NCBI GenBank assembly: GCA_030272155.1
Contig: CP126200.1
Span: 1-64,000, forward strand
DNA: 64,000 nt
Source: Tetradesmus obliquus
Lineage: Eukaryota > Chlorophyta > Chlorophyceae > Sphaeropleales > Scenedesmaceae
Direction of reading: 5' to 3'
Below the pieces are notes generated by a model, which ran no database searches, was not told the origin of the DNA, and worked only from the letters and a program-made list of their open reading frames with translations. The position numbers and the translations under genes are program-made. Within the stretch, counting starts at the first letter, position 1, and the number at the start of each line of letters is the position of its first letter. Shown here in pieces: positions 16,651-28,377 of the stretch.

Positions 16651-19600
16651 TCAATAGTCTATGTGTGGCTCATCATCAGAAGGTGTGTGCTTCAATACCT
16701 CAGATGTGATCCTATCAGAGGCTGGCATGCGTGGTGTACCAAGCGGAACTCCCTTGCCCAGCAATGCTGCTGCGCCAGAAGTGCTTCCAGGTGCGGTGGG
16801 TGCGGCTCTGCTGCTGCCAGGTTGCCCGCCTGCTAGCATGGCATTGCCCCCGGCCAACCCTTGTACACGCATTGTGTATTGACGACTTGATGACACCTCG
16901 CTCAGCAGCAGTTGTAGCCTCTGAGTTGCTGGCGCCCGGTCGTAGCGGCCCCATATTGAGAGCACCTGGTGTTGAGGATGAACGAGAAGGTGTTTGGTTT
17001 ATTGTTGTGCATGTTTCACAACCTTTTGACACATTGACAATGTGCGATGCATTTTTTTGCTGGCTACCTCCATGGTACACTTTCCCACTTTATCAGTTGG
17101 TAAGTGAGCAACGGTAGTGCACCAGCCACGGCAGACCGGGTGCCTTTTCACAATATTAGCCTGCTTACATGCAAGTGATGCTATCTCTACGTCAACAACA
17201 CATAAACTAACCTTCAGATGTGCCCACAAAACAAGCTGATTCAGTGGCACGTTTGTTATCATTGCAGTCATCATCTCACCTTGCAGACTGCTTCAATGCC
17301 TCCAGCCCTCACAAACGCTTGCTTTGCTGTGTTGCTGTCACTGTCACCCACCACCATGATGCTGAGAAAGCCTGCCAATGGTCCCGACAGCCTTGGTTGC
17401 ACCTTCAACAAGTTGGCATTGCTGACAAGCAGCTCAAGCAGCACGGGAATGGCTTCTGCTTTGTGCAATGCTTGCCGAGTTAGCCTGTCACAACTGGCGT
17501 TCTGCAACAGCATCAGAGCTGCCTCTGCATTGAGCTTTTGCAAGACGCCCTTGATGTGCAGGAACCTGTGGAATGCATGCACAGTAGCAGCAGTTGGAGT
17601 AGTGAAATCACATGTGCCAGGTGTTGTTTGCCATGACAACAGATGCGTATGTGCAGTACGGCAAGAAAGCAATATCTAGCCGCAAACGCATGCTGAACAC
17701 ATTGCAATGGCATCAATGTAACGTCAGGTGCAACAAATAAGTCAGCAGGTATACGCAAACTGCATGAACACTGGACTTACTTCAGTGATGCGACTGCTGC
17801 TTGCTCTGCTCTGAGGGTTTCCCTGCCTTGAGGCGTCAGCGCCAGCATTGCTAGCACTGCCATAGCGCTGCCTGATGCGGGCAGCCCTGGCGATTCACGC
17901 ACCAGCGACACCAGCAGCCCCATGACCGACGACGTGACAACCTCAGCATGGTGTGATGAGTCGTGATGTAGCAGGTAACGCAGCTGTTCTGCAGCCACAT
18001 GAGCTGTAGACTTGAGCTGGGGGTTGGACGTCAAGCAGCAGCACAACAAGGACAGGTGGTGTTCATGAAGCGGCACTGCTGTGTTGGGGCACTACTATCA
18101 TAAGGAGCCCGCCTTGAACTGCGCAGTGCATGCATAAGCCCAGGCATGTATCACTGTCACGGCGAGCTGGTACATTGTAGTCTGCACACTACAATGTTCA
18201 TGCATGAACCATACCGGCTTGCAACCCCACAACTGTAACTGTACGTAACTTTAACTGTACATTACTGCTTTGCGGCCATGTGCTAAGCTAGCATGTTGTG
18301 GCAAAGGTGTTGGAGATAGACGTGCATTTTGTGCAGATAGTTGAGTGATTCACGCCATATCTGTCACGTTCACTGCTGTGTAGTGACATAATGTTGCATG
18401 ATCAGCATAGCTGACTCCAGCGCTGGAGCAAGTAGCTAGCTGCCGGCAGTACTACACAATAGTGTGCAGCTGCAGTCACAGTGTGTGCGCAATCTACATG
18501 TAAACAACACCTGACAAACCTTCTAGAGTATCAGATGTTTTTAAGCAGAACTCACCTGCATTGTTGCTGTAATCTCCTTGAGCACATCAGCAAATGGCCG
18601 CTTCAACAGCTGCTGCATGGTGTTGACAGTAATGGGGGAGGCAGGTACAGATTCATCTGCTTCCGTGTCCTGCTCGACACCTATCTGAGCTTTATTGCTG
18701 ATTCCAACTGCCAGCTCTGGTATTTGGCTCCGTGGCGCTGCAGGGTCGCAGCTGGACGCAGCCGGGCCTGAGCTGCTGAAGGATGCTGCTGGGTCATCCA
18801 TCCTGCCAGGATGGTTCTGCTGAACGGTAAGCAAAAACAAAGCCTTTTTGAAACAGCTATCGGTGATACAATGATTTGCTTGCGTTCAACAATACGCACG
18901 TAAGAAGAGCGGGAAGTGGCGTTTTGCGCCTGTTGCAACTCGGGTGCTGCTGGCGAACATCTGGCTGATGTGGGCAAAGCTCGGCGTGCGAAGCATAATA
19001 TAGCTGTTCTTCTGCTGCTCACATCTTCTTTTCTGCACAGCTGGGTTACAAACTTGATATAACATGTCTGCAGGAGCCCAGGACTGACGCCAGCCCAGCC
19101 CCACCAGCTGCAACAATGGAAAACAAAAGCCGAATCCTGGCTGAAACGCAACCACATGCGCAGAAGCACTGAATGATACTGCAGAAAGTTGAACATGCCC
19201 AGCTCTGCTAGCACCCTGCCAATGTCAGTCATCAGCGTCGCATAACATGTCCCCTGATCTTCAGCGCAGCTGCTCTATGCACAGCTGACGCAGCGTCTGT
19301 GACCACACTGTGCTGTTGCTCCTTTACCTGATGCCTTGGCAATGCATGTAATGAGCCAGGTTGCTGTCTAAACCCAGCAGCACATGGCATGCGCCCTGCT
19401 CCTGAAGTCCTTGGTTCGACCCCGATGGCAGCTGCAACCACGCTGCTCACTGCATGGTGCATGCTACGCTTTCCCGCCGCCGCCACTGGGCCAACATCAT
19501 GCTGCTGTCGCACTAGGATTGCTGTTGAGCTGCCAGCCAGCACTGCAATAGACCGGTAGCTGCATTGTGGGTCAAACAACTGTGCGGGCGCAGCTGCCAG

Positions 19601-22600
19601 CTCGTGCAGCACATGCACACCACAGCTGCTGCGTGACCATGCTGGGAAGTGAGAGCTGAAAGTGTGCTCCACCAGGTCAGCCATGGACAGCAGAGCCACA
19701 GGCAGGGCAAACGCTGCCCCATGGTTGGACCTGCAAAGCACATGACGAACGGAGATGGCAAATGGGGGTTGAAACTATGGAGGCAGCTTCCCTACACCCA
19801 AAAACAGCAGGACTGCATCGTGTTTGCACATGCTGTGACTGTGCCATAGGTAGACATATGCAGCAAAGCTGGAGATGTGCACAATAGCTGCATAGCAGAA
19901 TCTAGAGCTTTGATTGATGGCCAGCGAAATACATGCAGCATTGCAGTTGATGTCTGGCTGCTGGTATCCAACAGATCATGATGATGCAAGACACTGCAAC
20001 TCACTGTGACATCAGCCCCCGCAGGTCTTCCCACTGCCGCAGCATGGCCCACATGCGGCAAGCCTGCAGCTCGCCGAGTGATGCACATGACAGGAGCTGC
20101 GCCTGGTGCTGCGCCACCCCACGCTGCTGCTGGTAGCTGGCGACTGAACCAACAAAAGAAGATCGGCTCCTACTGCTGCAGTTGGACTCCTGATGCTGCA
20201 GTGCTGGCCCTGAGCCAGAAGACATGCTACCGCTGTTGCTGTGTCTGACAAATAGGTGCCTATCACCTGTCGCAGGGCCAGCTGACACCCCAGAACGCAG
20301 ATGCGGCTGCGGCTGCTGCGCAGTTGCAGCACTATGAGGCAAACGCATGCGCACATGGTTGGGGGCACAGGCAGCAGCAGCACTTGCCAGTGCTGCTGTT
20401 TGTTGGCGATGCTGCTTTTCTGCTTCAAGTGCTTTGCCTTGCAGCAGTGCCACAACACCTAGGTCCCAGCGATCAGGTTGGACGGCATCTTCCGCAACTG
20501 CTACTTTTGCCTCTGGAGCTGCTGCTGGGCAAAGCACTGCGCCACTGGATGGCGCTGGCAACAGCGTGCTGCGGCGTTTGGCGGCCTGCAGGCCATTACC
20601 GTGGCTGCCTGCCTGCACTTTCAAATGCTGCACCAGATCTGGAGGCAGGAAGCTGCCTTCAATGAAGTACCTGCAAGAGTGATTGCAGAATGTGCCAGCC
20701 AACCAGCAAACAAGGATGGTCAGCATACCTTACAGTGGGAAGTGCATGTGGACACACGCAAGTCAAACAATGCCGCAGCTGTCTTGCATAGCCGAGCCAG
20801 CAGCGGCGTGCTCACCTTGTGTACAGGTAGTACAGCAGTGTGAGGCCCAGCTTGAGAACAGGCTCTGACTGCAGCAGCTGGCCCACAGCCTGCAGCTCCT
20901 CAGCCCCCACCCCCCAGCTGGCCAGTGCCCTGGAGTGGTGCTGTGAAAGATTGTTGAGCATGCTGCTGGTGAAGCGCTGCTGTGCTGCCATGACTGATTG
21001 AGGCGTCACCTGCAGCTCCTGTGATGCACCAGCCACAACACATGTGTCAGCAAAATAGGAGCAACAGTCTGAAGCACGCATGTCGATACCCTACAACAGC
21101 GTGTTTGCAGCAGCCGGCGTGCAGTGCCAACAGCGCAGGTGCTGAGCCACAGACAGTCTTGCATGGCCTGGGATGCAAATACAAAGTTGTGAAGCATCTG
21201 AGCTACATGTATAATCTGGTGCGCCCTCTTGTTGGCCCTTGCGTATGCTGACCTGTGACAGCTCCAGCCATAAATCTGGTGAGAGCTCAGTGCAGCGCCC
21301 TGGCTGGCTGCTGAGTGAGCAGCTGCAGCAGCAGCCAGCAGCACCAGTGTTGAAAGAGCCAGCTGCTGCACGAGCATGGTCACAGTTGCTGCTGGCATGG
21401 CTGCTACTGGCGCTGCTGGGATCACGCTGTGAAGCGGTTTGACGCGCAACTGCTGCCGCTGCTGCTTGCGCTGCTGGGCAAGCCCTGCTCAGCAGCCGCT
21501 GGCAGCTGTATGGGTATGTGTGCAGACGCAGCAGCCTGTCAAACTCATCCTGCGCAAGGCAACACACACGCAGGTTCCAGTGTCAATGCAGACGCAGGAG
21601 GATGTGCAATTCATTGTGTTGCATAATATTCAACAGCAGCATGCTCTCTGTGCAATTGAGCTGCGATTACTTGTCCTTCACACGCAGGCTATCAGCTGCC
21701 GCGTCAGCACAAGCGCTGCGTACAACATAACCATCAATAGGGCGGGGCTATCTGTGCTGCCCACCTGAAGATGCAGGTCTGCCGTGCTGCGTTGTGAGCA
21801 CTGCTGTTGCTGCTGCTGCTTGACTATGGGCTGCAAAGAGCGCAGCAGGGCCACCTGCTCCGGTGGCAGCACGACAGGCAACTGTGGGGCAGAGGGCGCA
21901 GAGCCTGCCACCTGCAGCATGCCGCCTACCACCTGCAATCAAAAGGCAGCGCCAGGCATTGTGGCGTCATCCAGCTGTGACAGGTTAGCTTGCTGATGCT
22001 GTTGTTTCTGATGCTGCTGTGCCGTTGTCGCTGCTGTTGTCAGTTTTTATTATCGTTTAAGCTGTAACCCTGGTGATCGCACACCCACAGCAAATGGTCA
22101 TCCGTGTTTGGCGTGCTGCTGGCGCATACAGCTGCTGCTGCAGCAGCAGCTGCTGTTGCTCATGCTGCTGCCACCACAGCATGGGTCGCACCTTTGTCTG
22201 TGACAACACATTGCTGGTGGTGAGTCCCAATGTTGACATGGCCAGGTCCAGCGCAGCGCCAGCAGGGCATGCCCAAATGGTGTCCTCCAGTAGCCTGGTG
22301 TAGTACAGACGTACCACCTCCTGCAAGCCATGCACATTTGGTATACCTAACGTGAACATCAGTATGTTGGAGACTATCATACACCTGAAGCAAGAACCAC
22401 ATTGGTGCACTGGCTGCAACTGCATGACATCTGCTGCTCGACAGCTGCTGTGTATGCTGCTGCTCACCTCTGCTACTGGCCCCTTCTCAAGCAGCAGCTC
22501 TGCAGCGTCCTGTGTGCTTGCCAGCATCGGTATTTTCACAACAAGCGAAGCCTGGCATTGTGCTGCTCTGTTTCGTGTCGTATTGGGCGCTTCCTCTAGC

Positions 22601-22662
22601 TCGCACTTCCCGCCAAGCTGCTTCGTGTCCAAGCAGGGAACTTGTGCACTCGCAGCAGCCAT
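16651..22662 (-). CDS. Armadillo/HEAT-like repeat protein, multi-exon
   Basis: Start ATG 22662 (MAAASAQVPCLD). Exons with agreeing phases: 22468-22662, 22192-22320, 21765-21932, 21253-21549, 21090-21167, 20816-21018, 20005-20670 and 19328-19730. Further exons follow near 19,110-19,253, 18,560-18,630, 17,780-18,060 and 17,280-17,570, which I could not join securely. The last frame ends at 16651 (PSDDEPHIDY). The N-terminal half is low in recognisable motifs, with Q- and S-rich loops. The region at 17.3-18.1 kb reads like armadillo repeats: helical, Leu/Ala-rich, with pieces such as AEAIPVLLELLVSN and VRAGGIEAVCKV. Such repeats usually form protein-binding solenoids. The exact family and function are not recognised. 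It could be two genes if the unjoined middle hides a boundary. Confidence 0.6.
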
Positions 22663-24836
22663 TCTGAACTATGCTTGTAGCAAAGCGTCGATCAGGCGAC
22701 CGCGAGACGCTACAAGCTGCCCAGCAAGCGGTGCTGCACCTCCCGGGCTCAAGCGTTCTGCTGCTCACATTGCACCAAGCTAAACCTGCGTGCTGTCAAC
22801 GGCATTGACCAGGATTGACAGCTGTTCTGTTCATGCAGTTCACGGGGCGCCAGAAATGATGCTGTGAGGGCACTCATGACATGCAACATGTCCTGAGTAA
22901 CGGCGCATGCCTGGAGCATGAACAGTGTTCAGGTCCCTGGCATATCGTTCGCTAAAGAGCAATCACGGCTAGCTGCAGGCTGATGTTATAAGGAAAGAAT
23001 TACATCTGCTGCTGTTTTTTCAAGATCTCACTGTTGCTGGCAAGCACCGCCCCTCTGTAAGGTGGCAGGGTGCTGCCACCGCTCAGTGAGCAATGGGTGC
23101 TGCTGCTGCTGCTGCTGCTGTTGGTTCGCCTGCACACGCAGGACCTGGGGCCAAGCAGCGCAGGCGGGGATGCAGGACATTGCGGCCCCAGAGCAAACGT
23201 GCTTGACACGAAAAAGTTGCAGTATTCTGGCTATCATTCCATTGCTTCATTACATTTGCAGTGAGGGATCCTTGACTCAAGTGACATCAGTTGACAGCCA
23301 GGGCCTTGTACACTTCATGTGCACCGCTAGACCAGGAGGGGACCATGCAACCACCGCGTGCCAATCCCACCTAGATATATGCTGTGCTCTGGCTCCAGGT
23401 ACTACTGTTGGCCAAGGATTGGGTGCCCTCAACGAAGCCACTTCCCCTGAGGCATGTGATAAAGCACGCCAACAGTGTGTAGGCTGCTGCCCAGTACCCC
23501 GGGTACATCAACTCCTTTGCAACACAACTTCCTGCTTTGACTTCACATGCGCAGAATGCTCATGTGCACACATTTGGCAGCAATCTACATGCGTGCTGCG
23601 GTGATCAGGCTGGTGATGTGCAGCTGGGCAGGCACGAGGTCTGCATGCTGAAATGCTGATGAAACAATGCACAGTATCAAACCATGACCAGGTCATGTGC
23701 CACTCATTGCTACACAGACACAGCTGGTTCCACCAACCACCGCGCTCATGCAGCCATCAGCGTTTGTGCTGTGCCTGGGAGGAAGCCGTCACAACGAATG
23801 CATCAAAAACGTTGTCCATCTTGTGCATACCAGCCTCATGACGGGAGGTACTGGTGCACGCTGCAAGGCAAGCGTATGTACTGCTGACCACGACTCGCTG
23901 TCGCATATGATGATATATGCAGTCTTGTTGAAATGCAGGCAGTCAGCTTGTCGTCAATGCTACTCCAATGCCACCAGTTTGTGGCTGCCTCAGGGCATCA
24001 AAGGCATTCAACCCTCAAACATGCGTGTGCTGTATGCATGCTGAAACATAAAGATGCCTGGCACAGCAGAGTCAAGAGAATACTGTTCAGGCAAGCGTGC
24101 TGTCGTGTACCACACGCAGCACACTGTGCTGGCGCACACAATGAGGCTGCAGCTAGCTGACAAACTGCCCAAGCAGTGAAGCACCCATACAACAGCACAT
24201 ACTGCTAGCGACGCCAGCACCGCATAACCATGAAATGCACTGAATGAGCATAGGATTGGGCTGGGATGCATCCCTAGAATGTAAATGAACTCTACTATAC
24301 AGCGCATGGCATATCCCAGCCACGGCCGTCGTCATGCAGATCATGGCGGCGCCAGCTGTGAGCTGTCAGCTGTTGGCAGCAATGTAATCTGCATGCCCAC
24401 TGCCTGCAGACCAGCACAACAGCCTGAGCACGTCTTCACAGCCTCCCTGCATATCTGACCCATCAATGGGCTATTGTTTTCAGCAGGCTAATGCGATTGC
24501 GAATCTGAAATGCGATTGCGAATCTGAAAGTACACTGCTGCACCCTGCACACAGCCTGCAGTCCACTGCCTTCTGCACAACCTGCCAGAGCTGTGTAATG
24601 CAAAAGAATTACCGGCAGTGAAATGGTTATTGTATGTATGCTCATAACTGGTCCATGTGCACGCAATGCTGCCTGTTGTGGTATACTGTTGCAACCAGCT
24701 GCCCAGCCGCTTATGCCACGCAGCTGTCTGGCAGTGCACCCTTGCCGCACAGCTGCACCAGCACCGCTCTTCGCCCCTGGCTCATCATAGTCACGCTGCT
24801 GTGAACGTGTATTAAGGGAATGCCACACAGGGTTGC
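22663..24836. other. Intergenic region, no supported gene
   Basis: Only short frames, including a 180-codon plus frame (23062-23604) whose poly-Cys run is simply a translated (TGC)n microsatellite near 23,095. A 19-base unit is repeated in tandem at 24492-24510 and 24511-24529. I see no RNA gene here. Confidence 0.45.
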
Positions 24837-25460
24837 TCAAGGGCTGCGCAGCAGCTGGGCCCGCTCCACCATCACGGCCTTGCTGGCTGGCTTGGCTGGT
24901 GCCTGCCTGGCCACAGCACTGCTGCCTGCCAGGCTCTTCTGGGCGGATGCGGCTGGGGCAACGGCTGCAGGCACTGCTGGTACCGCTGCTGACGCTCCAG
25001 TTCCAGCTGCTGCAGCTGTTGCCTTGGGCACCGCCGCAGCTGGTTGTGCCGCTGATGCTGCAGGAACGCCGCGGGATGCGGCTGCTGCCTGCGCTGCTGC
25101 TGCTGGGAAGGTGCACAGCTTCAGCACTGGATCAAACACCAGGCGTGCGGGGCAGGCCAGCTCCACGCCGTACCTGACCAGCGCCTGGCTGTCAAATGAG
25201 CACATCCAGAACTTGCTGCTGTCAGCGGGGTGTGGGTAGGTGCCTGGGGCTGCAGTGCCGCAGAAGCACTCTGCGCTGACCTTGGTCTTGCAGTCCACAA
25301 TGTGCGGGCACAGCCCGCAGTGGCAGGGGTACACAAAGGGACTGCAGGCGATGGTCAAACGCCGAGCCTGCACTGATGGCGCGGCAACTGCTAGCACCAG
25401 CAGCAGGAGCCTGGCAGCCCGTGCTGACAGTGCTTTGTCGTGCTTGCCATGCGTAGACAT
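24837..25460 (-). CDS. Secreted protein with peritrophin-A/CBM14-like chitin-binding domain
   Basis: 207 residues from ATG 25460. Residues 1-33 form a signal peptide (positive start, then RLLLLVLAVAAPSVQA). The mature part opens with a short Cys cluster (CSPFVYPCHCGLCPHIVDC). It continues with FCGTAAPGTYPHPADSSKFW, a Cys, then ACPARLVFDPVLKLC, the spacing of a CBM14 (peritrophin-A) module that binds chitin. The last ~85 residues are Ala/Pro-rich and probably extended or wall-anchored. The domain is common in animals and known in some algae. The frame is also open upstream, where an acceptor-like CTGTGCAG could bring in a 5' exon, so the start is likely but not certain. Acts outside the cell. 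Confidence 0.65.
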   Translation of the reverse strand: MSTHGKHDKALSARAARLLLLVLAVAAPSVQARRLTIACSPFVYPCHCGLCPHIVDCKTKVSAECFCGTAAPGTYPHPADSSKFWMCSFDSQALVRYGVELACPARLVFDPVLKLCTFPAAAAQAAAASRGVPAASAAQPAAAVPKATAAAAGTGASAAVPAVPAAVAPAASAQKSLAGSSAVARQAPAKPASKAVMVERAQLLRSP

Positions 25461-26691
25461 ACTTGATGTTCCCAGCAGAAACTGAGCAGCACCTGCACAG
25501 CAACAGGACAGAAGTACAAAGTTATTGCAGCACCAAAGTGGCGCGTTGATTGCCAACTCCCCTTTGGTCCTGCCATTGGCCCCCAACATGCACCAACAAG
25601 CGCACTGGACACGCACTACCCTTGGCCTAGTAGGCCAAATTGCTAATGGTGCTTACACCAAGCATGGGTTTCGGCCTTGTCGCATGCAGCTAGATACATA
25701 AAAGGCGTCATATGACTATGCATAGTTCTTTCGACATCTGCATAGATGTGCCAGCGCTGCAGTGAGCAGGTGCGGTGTGCGCGCTGGACGCTGGCTAGCC
25801 AGCGCTGGCACATCTATGCATCTAGCGCTGGATGTGCTGTCCTGACAGCATGGCCAGGCTGCACATACAGTAGTGCTGTGCCGACGGGCGAAGGCACAGA
25901 TGCGTTCAAAGCCTATGATAGGTACCTCTGCTGGGCAACGTGACTCCCATCGGCAGCCTTACGGTCAGCAGCTTCTGCCAACAACCCAGACCGCGGGGTC
26001 ATCATACTCAATTATCACGATCACTGTCCCTAACCACTGGAATGTACATTTTTAGACTTTTTAAACAGTTTACTGTGCAGACCAGCCTTGGCACATTGCT
26101 TTCGCTGCTGCCGAAACTGCAGAATGGCTGCAGGGGCAGGGTGAGCTCCACGAAAACGGTGACACTAACATATATAGGATTATCTAAACTGTGCCGTGCA
26201 ACAAGGACGTCTGTGCAGTTCGTTGAAACTTGCTGGCCCGAGCACTGCCACACTTCGGTGACACCAGGCTTTGCCTGTCCGAACACCCACTTCACATTCA
26301 TCCAAAGCCTCACCAGTGAAATCGATGTCTTGCAGCCTCTTTTGCGTGGTATTTCAGTTGCGGAGAGCTTCCTCGCTCCGACGTCCTTGTTGGCTGTTGC
26401 TGAGGCGACCTGTGCACAGCTGATGCAGTTATCATTCTCTTTTACACTGGCCGGGCTCGTTATGCATGGTTCTGGGGCAAACCGTGTCACCATCGCCAGC
26501 AAGCCACGTCAGTAACACAGCAGAAATCATCAGAGGGGTTCAGGCTTCTGCGAGGCCGCCTAAAGCCTGGATGACAGGAGAGGAGAGGCAAGCTGAAGAA
26601 ATGTCCTAGCTCAATCAAATCGGCACCAGCCTGCCACCACCCTGCCAGCGTCAGGCACAGTGGCATCAACAATGCACATCTGCTCCACATC
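25461..26691. other. Intergenic region with a long hairpin and two low-confidence frames
   Basis: Holds the 21-bp inverted repeat described separately. Between 26,008 and 26,515 both strands are open for over 160 codons (minus from ATG 26493; plus to a stop at 26,515). The sequence there is less CAG-rich than its surroundings. Neither product resembles anything I know, so I call no gene. The right part must contain the promoter of the hydrolase at 26692. Confidence 0.4.
25739..25820. repeat. 21-bp perfect inverted repeat with 40-base spacer
   Basis: TGCATAGATGTGCCAGCGCT plus G at 25739-25759 pairs perfectly with 25800-25820. The arms flank 40 bases rich in GCTGG/CCAGC. It could be a small MITE-like insertion, a cruciform, or the foldback of a small RNA precursor. 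No target duplication is obvious. Confidence 0.9.
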
Positions 26692-26857
26692 ATGCATTCG
26701 TCTTCCACCAAATCTGTGCGGGCAGGCGGCATCAACATAGCTGTCCGTGTTGCTGGAACTTGCACAAAGAGCAACGCTGTTTTGCTGCTGCATGGCTTCC
26801 CTGACTCCAGCAAGCTCTGGGACAGTCAGGTACAGTACACACTTTGCATGCACCAGC

Positions 26858-26896
<39 letters not shown>

Positions 26897-28377
26897 GACA
26901 GCAGCAGACCCACTTCTAATTTGATGTGTCTGATTTGACAGTTTTCTCCATTTTCAGGTCATACTCCCCATTGAGCTGGTCTGCGTACTCCATCAGCAGC
27001 GCCGTCATGCATGTTCCATGCTCAGCATCGCTCTCTGTGTGTGTCTGTTGGTTCTGCTGCAGGTGGCTGCTCTGGCTGCAGCGGGCTACTATGTGGTCGT
27101 GCCTGACATGCCCGGCTACGGCCAGTCAGACAAGCCCAGTGACGTCAGCAGCTACTCGCTGAAGCATGTGTGCAGCGTGCTGTGCAACGTGCTGGATGCG
27201 CTGGGTGTGCAGGCGGCATGCGTGGTGGGCCATGACTGGGGCGCTGCCACTGCCTGGGCACTGGCGCTGCAGCACCCTCAGCGCGTGAGCAGGCTGGTGG
27301 TGCTGTCTGTCGGCCACCCAGGTGGGGGGCGCACAGCACACGCAATGAGGAAAACCTGCAATGGGCGATGCTGCAGCACCCTTTCAAATGCACTGGATTG
27401 TTATGTGGCAAACTTGACAAACCCACTCTGCTTCAAGCAGCAGCATGTTCGCATCGCCTGCTGCTCCTCACTCGCAACAGCATGCAGCGCACGTGGAGCA
27501 TATGTACGGTCTCTCAGCATCATCAGGCTGCTGCTGATGTTGTGCATGCTGCTGCCTGTGCTGCCTGCTGTGGTGGCTGCCAGGAGTGGGTGCGTCAGCG
27601 GAGCCCAGGCAGCGCGCGAACTGGTGGTACATGCTGTTCTTCACGCTGCCTGGCGCTGAGGCAGCACTGACGGCAAATGGCTGGGCGCTGTTCAAGCAGG
27701 TCATGGGGCAGGGCTGCAGCCAGCAGCAGGTGCAGCAGTACATCAGCGCACTGTCGCAGCCAGGTGGGCAAGCGCCAGCATCAGCTGGCAAGGCCAGCAT
27801 GGCAGCAGCTGCCGCGGTGTAACGGCAGCGCGCGACCTCCTACCTCCTGTGTGTCAGCAGCTGTGCAGCATTCAAAGCACTGCTCGCGCTGGGCAAGCAG
27901 CACAGAGCTATTTTCTGTCAACAGAATCACACCAAACAGACTGTTGCTGCTTGCAGGCAGCATGCCGCCTTTGCTGAGCAAGCTCCCTCCCAGGCTGCTG
28001 CTGCTGCTGCTGCTCTGTACGCAGGTGCACTGACAGCGGCGCTCAACTGGTATCGCGCCAACACCCAAGCGCGCCACTTTGGCCAGACGCAGCCCTGGCC
28101 GGTCAACAAGCAGAGCCGTGTTGCCTGCCCTGTGCTGGGGGTGTGGTCCAGCGGTGACACTGCGCTGCTGGAGGCGCAGATGACAGAGTCAGCAGCCTAT
28201 GTTGCTGCAGGCTGCTGGCGCTATGTGTGGCTGGAGGGGGTGGGCCACTGGATCCCGCGTGATGCGGCGCAGCAGCTGAATGAGCTGCTGCTGGCCTTCC
28301 TACGTGAGGGTGAGGCATGCGGCTGTGCACCTGGCCAAGGCGGCGCTGCTGCGCCTCGTCAACTGTCTAAACTGTGA
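26692..28377 (+). CDS. Alpha/beta hydrolase, soluble epoxide hydrolase-like
   Basis: Four exons with matching phases: 26692-26829, 27063-27321, 27599-27763 and 28025-28377, giving 304 residues. The fold's landmarks are in order: oxyanion-hole motif LLLHGFPDSSKLW; PDMPGYGQSDKP; nucleophile elbow VVGHDWGAATAW, with Asp rather than Ser as in epoxide hydrolases and haloalkane dehalogenases; a lid with NWWYMLFF; GVWSSGD near the catalytic acid; and the terminal His in EGVGHWIPRDAAQQ. HGFP plus HDWG and a ~300-residue length favour soluble epoxide hydrolase, which opens epoxides to diols. The dehalogenase alternative cannot be excluded. No signal peptide, so cytosolic. The first intron contains an uninterrupted (CAG)n run near 26,860-26,893. 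Confidence 0.88.
26860..26893. repeat. (CAG)n microsatellite in intron
   Basis: About eleven CAG units inside intron 1 of the hydrolase gene, ending in an AGAGACAGCAGCAG variant. An example of the window-wide CAG/CTG repeats. Confidence 0.9.

Noticed and set aside
22321..22346. A 26-base intron in the armadillo-like gene
   Set aside because: Far shorter than other introns here. A direct join of 22468 to 22320 keeps phase and gives a sensible protein.
23062..23604. 180-codon plus frame in the intergenic region
   Set aside because: Its most distinctive feature is a poly-Cys run from (TGC)n. No similarity or splice signals.
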